From an uncultured Bacillota bacterium (GTDB lineage Bacteria > Bacillota_I > Bacilli_A > RFN20 > CAG-826), in the NCBI GenBank assembly GCA_946623775.1, contig CAMORJ010000034.1:1-14246 (forward strand): a stretch of 14,246 nt of DNA, read 5' to 3'. The position numbers were made by a program, and so were the translations under genes. Below the pieces are notes generated by a model, which searched no databases, was not told the DNA's origin, and saw only the letters and a program-made list of their open reading frames with translations. Of this stretch, positions 1 to 7,700 are shown one piece after another; position 1 is the first letter of the stretch; each line of letters begins with the position of its first letter.

Positions 1-2
1 CA

Positions 3-344
3 GCCATCATCGGTTTTGTCATTGGTATCGTCTTGTTTTTCAATGGGCTGAAGGGCGGCATTCCCGACGCCGCAATCTTCCTAGTGATGTTCATTTCCTC
101 GTTTTTGGCCAACCTGATTACATTGGCCATCATCCTATGGGAAGACTTCCTTCAAGGGGATAAAAAGCAATTGTACATTTATGGCTCATTGGCCACCGTC
201 CTGGCATTTGTCTGTCCGTTGGTTGGGGCAATCCCCTTCCTGGCAAGCCAAAACCAAAACCTGCTCATGCTGATGGCAGGAATACCGCTTTTCTATACGC
301 TTTACTTCCTCAGAGACGCGGAAGACGCGGGAAGAGAAGATTAG
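3..344 (+). CDS. C-terminal part of a multi-pass membrane protein, unknown function (5' end outside window)
   Basis: The reading frame is open from the window edge, so this is the tail of a longer gene; the TTG at 33 is internal. The 113 visible residues are strongly hydrophobic and form about four membrane spans: one at the window edge (AIIGFVIGIVLFF), one around AAIFLVMFISSFLANLITLAIILW, one around SLATVLAFVCPLVGAIPFL, and a short one near the end (LLMLMAGIPLFYTLYFL). The loop between spans two and three is charged (WEDFLQGDKK), and the protein ends in a short acidic, Arg-containing tail. I recognise no family motif and assign no function. The TAG stop at 342-344 overlaps the stop of the convergent alpha-galactosidase gene by four bases, so neither gene has room for a terminator beyond its stop. 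The membrane location is well supported; anything more is not. Confidence 0.75.
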   Translation, partial: AIIGFVIGIVLFFNGLKGGIPDAAIFLVMFISSFLANLITLAIILWEDFLQGDKKQLYIYGSLATVLAFVCPLVGAIPFLASQNQNLLMLMAGIPLFYTLYFLRDAEDAGRED

Positions 345-2659
345 TCGATTTTCTTCTTAAACAGATACACGCGTCCACCGAAATCGCCTATGACGCGTAT
401 TTGATCGTTCAATCCAACGCCAGACCACTGCTGCGGGAGCTTGAGCCCGCCATTGCACAGAGTCATGCCTTTTGCGGTACCTGAAAATTTCTCAATATCC
501 ATATCGAATCTACGGGAGATAGCGGTGACGAGCTTACCCTCTTCTTTGATATGGATAGGGGCAATCATATTAACAAGAGCCCCGAACTTTTTGATGTCAT
601 TTTTCTCTTCCCTGACTTCGTAAGTGTAGGTTGCGTCTGGTTCTAAACCGACTAGCCTCAAACGCTCCATGGAAGGATTTGGCTTCTGGAGGTAGTTAAC
701 ATATGAAACCAGTGCGCTGGTCTCATCGTGGACTTCGATCGCCAAAAACCCATCGGAGTCGAAATCGGCGAGAATGTCGCATTCGCCGTATTGGCAAACC
801 ATGCGGTTGGCTTTGTAGAACTCGATTTGCCGCAGGAGTTCTTTTTTATCGACCGGATCCAATTCGGTTATGACAAGTTCATAGCCCAAAACACCGATGC
901 AAGCGACATCGAATTTGGTTCCTAGGCTCGTTCTCCTGAGCAGTTGGTGGCTGGTCTTAGACGCAACATGATTGTCCATGACGGACTGGGGGTACCCTAG
1001 AATCATATTGGATTGGATGTTCGCGCGTTGGAAAGAATCCGTGTTATCGCTGACCCAGCCTTGGCAGAAGAAGCAGAACATGCCCAAGTCGTTTCTCGCT
1101 CCTCCCGAGGCGCAATTCTCCATTAATAGATTGGGGAATTTCTCACGCAAACCGGTGAGAATCTCATATAAGCCTAAGATGTAATGGTGATAAAAGGCGC
1201 CGTCACGAGAAGGAACGTCGGACATCGGGCGATTGTAATCCCATTTGATGTAGTCGATCTTCGCCTCTCCGATCGTTTCAACCAAGAAGGAAAGAATGAA
1301 ATCGCGCACTTCTTTCTTAGTCAAATCAAGCGTCAGCTGGTTGCGGCCTCTCAAAGGCTCATGAACTCCGTCTTGAATCGCCCAATCGGGGTGCTCTTTG
1401 TATAGCTCACTCTCGGGGGAGATGGCTTCGGGCTCAAACCAAAGGCCGAATTTCATACCCAAACCATGAACGTATTCGGACAATCCGATTAACCCGTGTC
1501 TTAGTTTTTTGGTATTTACGACCCAATCTCCTAACCCATGAGAATCGTCATTTCTGTCGCCAAACCAGCCATCATCCAATACGAATAATTCAATTCCCAA
1601 TTTGCTGGCCGCCTTTGCGATGGTATGCAGTTTGCCGTCGCTGAAATCGAAATATGTGGCTTCCCAGTTGTTATAGATGATAGGCCGTGGAACTCCGGCC
1701 CATTCTTTTGGAACAATGTTCAAATTCACGAACTTGTGCATGTGGTGCATAAGTTCATTCTTACCATGGCAGGCATAGCTCATGACCGCCATCGGGGTGA
1801 TAAATTCTTCGTCTTTGCCCAGTTCAAGGTTAAGGCAGAAATCAGACATACCAGATTGAATTCTGATCTTGCCGAAGGTCGTCTTTTCCACTTCTTCTAA
1901 ATGGTTCCCTGAATAAATGAGATTGAACCCATAAACCTCGCCATCGCGATAAGACGTGCCTTTTTGGCAAATCATAAAGAATGGATTTCTAAAGTCCGAG
2001 CTTGAACCGGTCGTAGAGCCAAAGCTGTATTTTGCGTGCTTGATTTCAACACTTTCACGATTGAATTCATTGGCCCATGACCCATAGAAAGTCTCAATGC
2101 AAGCTTGGGCATCATCGATGAACATCTGCATGGACATCGCCTTGTTCACAACGATCTTCTTTTCGCCGAGATTGCGGATCGTGACGAATCTGCCAATCAC
2201 GTCGGGCGCATCGAAAGTAACATAATGCAGCTCAATTTCGGCATTCATCAGCTCATCACGACATACGAGAACCAATTCCTGCCCAGCGTCATGAGGATTC
2301 GGATACCCTTTCATCGGAAGGAAATCGCGAATCTCAGAAGACACAAATTGGAAATCGAAGACGAGCGAATCCTCTCCGCGAAGAACAATGGAAGGCGAAT
2401 TGAAATCACCGCGAAGCGGGGTCGTAAAATCCGATGCCCTATCATTCAGACAGCCGGTTTTGCCTTCGATATCGCTTGGATATGCTATCGTCCTTCCTTG
2501 AGGGAGGGCATAAGGGGAAATCAAACTAGAAAAATCGTCGTCCTCCAAGAGGCGTTTCCCATAGTATTCGGTACATGGTTTCCTGAGATCGTCTATACGC
2601 AAAAGCAAAGACGTGTTCTTCGTCGAAAGAAGATAAGTGCGTTCGTATTGTTTAATCAT
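341..2659 (-). CDS. Alpha-galactosidase, glycoside hydrolase family 36, cytosolic
   Basis: Hydrolyses terminal alpha-1,6-linked galactose from melibiose, raffinose and related plant oligosaccharides with retention of configuration. The 772 residues match the family's usual length (about 730) and layout: N-terminal beta-sandwich (about 1-320), (beta/alpha)8 barrel (about 325-650) and C-terminal beta domain. Visible motifs are LDDGWFGDRNDD at 361-372, KWDYNRP at 472-478 with nucleophile D474, ENCASGGARND at 514-524, and WVSDNTD at 535-541 with acid/base D538. The 64-residue spacing of the two catalytic acids equals that known for Lactobacillus MelA. There is no signal peptide, so it acts inside the cell on imported sugar, yet no sugar transporter, kinase or regulator is next to it. 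The ATG at 2659 fits the family's N-terminus; it has no Shine-Dalgarno sequence but a -10-like box 6 bases upstream. The stop overlaps that of the convergent membrane-protein gene. The family is near certain; the exact substrate is inferred. Confidence 0.95.
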   Translation of the reverse strand: MIKQYERTYLLSTKNTSLLLRIDDLRKPCTEYYGKRLLEDDDFSSLISPYALPQGRTIAYPSDIEGKTGCLNDRASDFTTPLRGDFNSPSIVLRGEDSLVFDFQFVSSEIRDFLPMKGYPNPHDAGQELVLVCRDELMNAEIELHYVTFDAPDVIGRFVTIRNLGEKKIVVNKAMSMQMFIDDAQACIETFYGSWANEFNRESVEIKHAKYSFGSTTGSSSDFRNPFFMICQKGTSYRDGEVYGFNLIYSGNHLEEVEKTTFGKIRIQSGMSDFCLNLELGKDEEFITPMAVMSYACHGKNELMHHMHKFVNLNIVPKEWAGVPRPIIYNNWEATYFDFSDGKLHTIAKAASKLGIELFVLDDGWFGDRNDDSHGLGDWVVNTKKLRHGLIGLSEYVHGLGMKFGLWFEPEAISPESELYKEHPDWAIQDGVHEPLRGRNQLTLDLTKKEVRDFILSFLVETIGEAKIDYIKWDYNRPMSDVPSRDGAFYHHYILGLYEILTGLREKFPNLLMENCASGGARNDLGMFCFFCQGWVSDNTDSFQRANIQSNMILGYPQSVMDNHVASKTSHQLLRRTSLGTKFDVACIGVLGYELVITELDPVDKKELLRQIEFYKANRMVCQYGECDILADFDSDGFLAIEVHDETSALVSYVNYLQKPNPSMERLRLVGLEPDATYTYEVREEKNDIKKFGALVNMIAPIHIKEEGKLVTAISRRFDMDIEKFSGTAKGMTLCNGGLKLPQQWSGVGLNDQIRVIGDFGGRVYLFKKKID

Positions 2660-2665
2660 GCGCTG

Positions 2666-2674
2666 ATTTTAGCA
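2666..2674 (-). promoter_or_regulatory. Extended -10 promoter of the alpha-galactosidase gene, probably leaderless
   Basis: Read on the minus strand this is TGCTAAAAT, an extended -10 element (TG, one base, TAAAAT). Six bases (CAGCGC) separate the hexamer from the ATG at 2659, so transcription would begin at or beside the start codon. There is no Shine-Dalgarno sequence and no good -35 box at 16-18 bases; TTGCTA lies 21 bases upstream. The rest of the 106-base gap down to 2765 shows no terminator for the preceding operon. Confidence 0.5.
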
Positions 2675-2765
2675 TGAACGAAGTTAAAGATGTAGCAAGG
2701 AAGATTTTTGATGTATTTCTATTGCGAATTTCGATACATGTCCCCAATATTTTTGAAGAGAATCT

Positions 2766-3350
2766 TTAGAAAAGCGGTACATCCTGCTCCCAGTTTTCAA
2801 TGAAATCGCGTTCAAGGTTTTTGAGTCCGTTCATCAATGCGTTGCAGCTTTCCAGGAAGCTCACTGGATCGCCTCCGGTAAGCATAGTTTCCGCCTTTGA
2901 CTTGAGATTCTCATAAAAATCGGAGTCGTCGCCATCCGCGCCAAAATGAATTCCTTCCAGCAGGGAACCAGCAAGGCTATAAACGGGGCCAAGATAATCG
3001 GTTAAGTCCTCTCCCAGCGACAATTCGGCCGCTTCCAGCAAGAAAGCAATCTCGCATGCTTGATGATAATTAGCCAAATATTGGTCTTCTGGGTCCCATT
3101 CGGGAATAGGATTCTCAATGCCGAATGACCTTTTCAAACTCCTGTGGTGGATGATTTCCAAAAACCCGCAGACGATTCGGTTAAACACCTCGTTGGGCAA
3201 ATCGGGAGGAAGAAGTCTGGTTGCGCCCAAGACCAGCAAAAGCCTTTCGTCTTCCCCGGGCATCTTTCGTTTTAATAGGTCAAGATATAGCCCTAAAGAA
3301 ATGCCGTCTTGGTATAACGCATCGGGGTTGATTTCAATTTCTCTTGGCAT
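2766..3350 (-). CDS. Hypothetical acidic, alpha-helical protein (fourth gene of the helicase operon)
   Basis: 194 residues that I do not recognise. The protein is acidic and appears all-helical, soluble, with no signal peptide or membrane span. Recognisable stretches include a hydrophobic helix at 33-48 (EDERLLLVLGATRLLP), an FLEIIHHR segment at 63-70, and an amphipathic region at 98-112 (ACEIAFLLEAAELSL). There is no cluster of Cys or His to suggest a metal site, and unlike the three genes before it the protein has no basic tail (it ends EQDVPLF). The start overlaps the end of the Vsr-Nudix gene by 17 bases, and an AAGGAAA ribosome site 7-9 bases before the ATG at 3350 supports this start. 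The overlap indicates translation as the last gene of the operon. A structural or partner role for the upstream DNA-acting proteins is a guess from context only. Confidence 0.75.
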   Translation of the reverse strand: MPREIEINPDALYQDGISLGLYLDLLKRKMPGEDERLLLVLGATRLLPPDLPNEVFNRIVCGFLEIIHHRSLKRSFGIENPIPEWDPEDQYLANYHQACEIAFLLEAAELSLGEDLTDYLGPVYSLAGSLLEGIHFGADGDDSDFYENLKSKAETMLTGGDPVSFLESCNALMNGLKNLERDFIENWEQDVPLF

Positions 3351-4290
3351 GTTTCAATTTCCTTTTCTTTTTCTTCTTTCCAACCGTTTTTCGATACACG
3401 GGCCCCATGATTTCGCAAAGTTTATCCCCTTCATAGACGAGGGTCAATTCAAATATCGGGCCTTTTTCTTCAATAAGCGGAAGAAATACCTTGTCCCCTT
3501 CCCACATAGGCAAATCGAGCATTTTGGATTTCTCGACGAATGCCAAGTCTCCTTCATTGCATTCAATTATCTCGCCCGAATATTCTGTAACCTTATATAC
3601 ATACATGCGCTCGGGCTTGGCTACCGAATTCAAGAAATCGACGAAGCCGCAATAACGGTATTTCAAAACCTCAAGCCCCGTCTCTTCGCGGATTTCACGT
3701 TTGAACGCCTGAACGGCGGTCTCGCCAGGCTCTAAATGACCGCCTACCCCAATCCACTTTCCTTCATTGACGTCGTTCTTCTTTTTGGTGCGGTGAATCA
3801 GCAAATACGAATCGCCGGATTCGATGTATGCAAGCGTGGTTCCGCATTTGCGCGCCGCCTCTTTTCTCGCAAACAAATCTTTTCGCTTTTCGATGGCTTC
3901 CATGATTTCCTGGATGACGCGTTCGGTCTCTTTGAGTATTTCAAAACCCCAATATCTAAGAACGAGGTAGCCTTCCGATCGAAGTCTTGCATTCACCTCT
4001 TGATCGCGGGCGATGTTGCGTTCGATTTTCGGAATCCAATATCCGAGGTTCGTATGAATCTTCTGTTTGTTCTCCTCAAACTGATAACCATGCCAAAACT
4101 CGGAATCGCAGAAAATGGCAATCTTCAATTTCTCTATGAGGATGTCTGGGTGACCGAAAACTTTGGAAGAATAGAGGCGATACTTAATGCCGCGGGCAGT
4201 AAGCTCTTTTCTGATGACTTTCTCGATTCCGGTATTCTTCCCACGAATACGAGACATGGTTTTGGACACAATTGCAGGATCGCGGTTCAT
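3334..4290 (-). CDS. Fusion of Vsr-like DNA endonuclease and MutX-like Nudix hydrolase
   Basis: Residues 1-135 resemble the very-short-patch repair endonuclease Vsr: MSRIRGKNT (12-20), E23, GHPD with catalytic-type D49, FWHG (65-68), W85 and RNIARD (91-96). F65, W66 and W85 correspond to the Phe67/Trp68/Trp86 wedge of E. coli Vsr, and H67 and D96 to His69 and Asp97; His64 is replaced by Asp62 and the zinc cysteines are missing, so the specificity may differ. Residues 148-300 are a Nudix domain with a perfect box from G184 to L206 (G-x5-E-x7-REIREETGL). KKKNDVNEGKWIGVGGHLEP and LVYEGDKL closely resemble gram-positive MutX, which hydrolyses 8-oxo-dGTP. A lysine-rich tail (301-318) ends the protein. 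Its ATG overlaps the preceding stop (ATGA), implying coupled translation. No cytosine methyltransferase, the usual Vsr partner, is nearby. Both domain calls are strong; the joint function, presumably mutation avoidance or defence, is inferred. Confidence 0.9.
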   Translation of the reverse strand: MNRDPAIVSKTMSRIRGKNTGIEKVIRKELTARGIKYRLYSSKVFGHPDILIEKLKIAIFCDSEFWHGYQFEENKQKIHTNLGYWIPKIERNIARDQEVNARLRSEGYLVLRYWGFEILKETERVIQEIMEAIEKRKDLFARKEAARKCGTTLAYIESGDSYLLIHRTKKKNDVNEGKWIGVGGHLEPGETAVQAFKREIREETGLEVLKYRYCGFVDFLNSVAKPERMYVYKVTEYSGEIIECNEGDLAFVEKSKMLDLPMWEGDKVFLPLIEEKGPIFELTLVYEGDKLCEIMGPVYRKTVGKKKKKRKLKHAKRN

Positions 4291-4703
4291 TTCTTTTTCT
4301 TCGCCACACCTTTCAAAGCAGCACCACTGGTTTTCTTTGGCGCAGCCGGTTTCAACCCTTCATTGATTTTGCCAAGAGCATCGCTTGCCTCTTCGCGCAA
4401 TTTCGAGACGATGCGGTCCAATTCCTCTGGATTCAATCGCTCTAATTTGTCAGATAATTCAGAGATTCTTGCTTCCAATTCGCTCAGCCTATCGACAGAG
4501 GAATTAAGCCTATCGATGGCGCCGTCGATTCTGGCGATCGATTGTTCTAAGGCCTTTTGGCGTTCAAATACATCGTCGATCGAATCCGATACCCCCTCGA
4601 TGCGAGAAGAAAAATCAGCATCCGCTTCAGCTATTCTTTCTAAGTTTTCCCTTGCGCTTTCCAATGCCTCCAAGGCTTTCGTCATCGATTCTTCCTGTGT
4701 CAT
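4287..4703 (-). CDS. Small coiled-coil protein with lysine-rich C-terminal tail
   Basis: 138 residues. Positions 8-112 are a nearly continuous heptad-patterned helix, for example IARIDGAIDRLNSSVDRL (56-73) and LEARISELSDKLERL (76-90), predicting a dimeric or higher coiled coil. A Pro at 92 may make a hinge. The last 20 residues (KPAAPKKTSGAALKGVAKKKK region) are Ala/Pro/Lys-rich and basic, probably disordered and able to touch nucleic acid. There is no membrane segment or catalytic motif. The start at 4703 is set by a strong AAAGGAGAT ribosome site overlapping the helicase stop; the Met at residue 7 lacks this spacing. The gene ends in an ATGA overlap with the Vsr-Nudix gene. It could be a scaffold linking the helicase and nuclease, but coiled coils are not function-specific, so this is only a contextual guess. 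Confidence 0.8.
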   Translation of the reverse strand: MTQEESMTKALEALESARENLERIAEADADFSSRIEGVSDSIDDVFERQKALEQSIARIDGAIDRLNSSVDRLSELEARISELSDKLERLNPEELDRIVSKLREEASDALGKINEGLKPAAPKKTSGAALKGVAKKKK

Positions 4704-4705
4704 GC

Positions 4706-7700
4706 TTATCTCCTTTTGTGTTTCTTTGCTTTCTTTCTGATTTCTTCCGCCAACCTGCTCGATGCCAGGTAGAAGAAGGTTTTCCGCTCTTCGGGGTTGC
4801 AGTCAGATACGCATTGCTTGTAAAGCTCAAGAAGGTTTTCGGGCTCTTCAGGGTCCATGACGGCTCTCAAGAATGCATATCGGTTAACGGCACCGATCGT
4901 TTTATAGAACTCCCTTAAAACAATATAGTCGTTATAGCGAATGTAAATCCCAATCGCTTTGTCGTGCGGCGTTTTCTTTTGCGCCGCAAATTGGTAATCC
5001 AGCGTCTTTTGCAATTTGGCTTTTGCTTCTTCGGAGTCATGGACCCTTCCATAGGCGCGGAGAGCACCTTCATAATCGCCTTTGCGGAATCTTCTATCGC
5101 CAAAAGCAATCCAATGCTTCTCATCCACCACTCCGGCGAAATAACGCCTTAATTCATCGCCGTTAGGCAAGGGCGTTAGATGCGACAAAATCCTCTCATC
5201 GATAATGGGGGCGGAATTAGATTCGAAAACGATGATCCTATTCTTGGCTCTGGTCAGCGCCACATAGAACCGATTGAACAGCATTCGATGCAAAGTAGAG
5301 TGCTTACCCGCCTTATCTTCTCCCAATATCTTCACGAAGAGGTCCCGCGAAGATGAGAAGAAATCGACAAGTACGACGGTATCCCATTCTCTGCCTTTGG
5401 CCTGCTCTACGCTCAAAAAAGAAGAAAGGACAAATTGCTCATCGATGCCCTTGTATTTCTCTTGGGCTTCATCGCGATACTTTGCTTCCGGGAAAACAAA
5501 GACGGTGTCACGATCCGATTTAGCTGCCAGCTCGACTGCCTGGCGGAATGTATTCTCGTCGCGGATAAGAACGGCCAGAAGGTCATCGTCGTCACTTCTT
5601 TTGGATACCTCAGGGGCTTCATTCCCTTTCTTCAACGACCCAATGCAAGACTTCTTTACGCTGTTGAATTCATTGATAAAACGTACCAGCGAATTGCCCG
5701 AACGATATGATTCATTTAGCCAATGCACTTTGACTTTTATCGGCATCTTAAACGCCTTAGATGCGATTGCGGTTGCCTGGCTATGATTGAAGATTGTCGG
5801 GTTCACAGACTGGTTATCATCGCCATATATAAATAATGGTAAAGAATTTGTCAGTTTAAAGAGGGTTAGAATGGCTCTAAATTGCAATTCAGATAAATCT
5901 TGATATTCGTCAATAATGATGGAGTCGTAATAACGTAATTTCCCTTCGTGTTTTATAAGGATTCTTGCTAAATCATTATCGGTGACAAGGTTGTTCTCAG
6001 ACAAATACCGGTCATAAAGCTCGCCTATTTTGAAGGCCGCGGTCCTGGCAGCGCGATCATATCCTTTTTCGTTGTCAGTCAATTTGAGGAACTTTTCCAA
6101 AGACAAACGGCCGTTCTTTGACTCAAGGCATTCCATGGACCCGCTTATGACTCCGTTATAGAAAACGTAGGCGGTCATGAATCTCTCATCATCGGTGTCC
6201 CCCAATGGGGCGGCGATGGTTCTAAAAGACATGGTCATGTTATGAGAATTGAGGAACCATTCCCTAAAATCATCGCGGCCGCAATGCCTTTGCATCATTT
6301 CGGCGCTGTTTGAGAATAGCCTTGCGCATAGTTTTTGGAACGTAAGGCAATCTGGATTCTCAATGCCGAAATTTTCGATGGTTTTATAGACGTAATCGCA
6401 TAAATCATCTTGATAGGTTACATAAAGCACACGGCCAATTTGATATAGGTCGATGAAATTGGAAATGCTTAAGAGCGTCTTCCCTGTGCCTGCGGAGCCG
6501 CAGAAAGCCGCGGGGTAATTGATGCGCGAATCGTCCAGCAATTCAATTTGCTGTCTGGATAGATAGGCAACCTCTTCAGGCTCTTCATTCTTGTTCTCCG
6601 GGAGAATGATTTCATGAAGGATGACATCGTCCCTTCTCTTTTCTATATAAGAGGCGATCCTCTCGCCGACTTCCGATTGCTCGTCGTGCTCATCCTCATT
6701 GGAAAGACCAACAAGTATGATCGATTTTTCATCCATCCTTCTATGCGCATCGTATCCGCGTAAAAAGAAGACGCGCGCGCCATAATACTCGTTCGAATTA
6801 GAGAACCTAAATTTAGTAAGCGCCATGGCGTTTAGGCCCATGAGCTTTTTGTTATCGCGGCTTGAAAGAAAACCATGAAGCGAATCGTCGTCATAGCAAA
6901 TCAACTTCTCGCAGAGATCGATGAAGTCATCCCTGACTTTGGGATGACTGGATGCAAAATCCTCCAATTGCCTGCGGAAGAGTTCAGTGACAAATAATTT
7001 ACGATGAGGTTTATCTCGTTTTTCAATGACAAAATCCGCAATAGGAATAGAAACGGCTTCTTCATGGTTTTCAGGTTCGGGTTCAGCGGGTGTTTCCACG
7101 ATAGGCGCTTCGACAACGGGCTCCTCTTTTTTGGGCAAAGGAACGCGGTTGCAGATATCCAAAACTTCATCGAAGCTTCTGTAAGGCCTGCTGGTTTTAA
7201 AACCGTTTTTGGTAACGGAAAGGATCTCCGGCCCTTTATAGAAGGTGACGATGAAACACTTATTGGGCTCCTCGATCAAAGACAAAGCGGCGGTATATGG
7301 TTTGTTCATTCCGTCTACGCAAGCGCAAAGGATTCGCCATTGGCTCAAATCGAAGTTCTCAAGCAGTTCGAACATTGAATCGCCTTCCGGGAACAAGGAT
7401 GGAGCAAAGATGATTTCACTGGTCAATTTGAATCGTTTGATTTGCCCTAAAATCGAATCCAAGCGTTTGAATAAACTCTCGTCTTCGGGGTGGAAGGCAG
7501 AACGAAAAATCATCTTTGAGTTAGGAATGCGAGAGCTATGGCGGAATTCAACCTCTTGATAGCTCCGATGGAAGAAGATTTCGTCTCCGATGCGTTTCGG
7601 AACAGATTTTGAAGCAGGAATAAATGCAGGTTTTGCAATCTCTTTAAAAGTGTTTTGCGGGATTTTTGGTTTTTCAGGTTTCTGAATTGGCTTCTGATAG

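Noticed and set aside
335..357. AGAAGA / TCTTCT inverted repeat at the convergent stop codons, a possible bidirectional terminator
   Set aside because: The stem is six weak pairs with an 11-base loop and no following T run on either strand.
2105..2677. Open frame of 190 codons on the plus strand
   Set aside because: It is antisense to the 5' part of the alpha-galactosidase gene and its translation shows no recognisable domain.
3736..4740. Open frame of 334 codons on the plus strand
   Set aside because: It is antisense to the Vsr-Nudix and coiled-coil genes, both of which have clear motifs or heptads and matched ribosome sites; the plus-strand translation is low-complexity and Ser-rich with no family motif.
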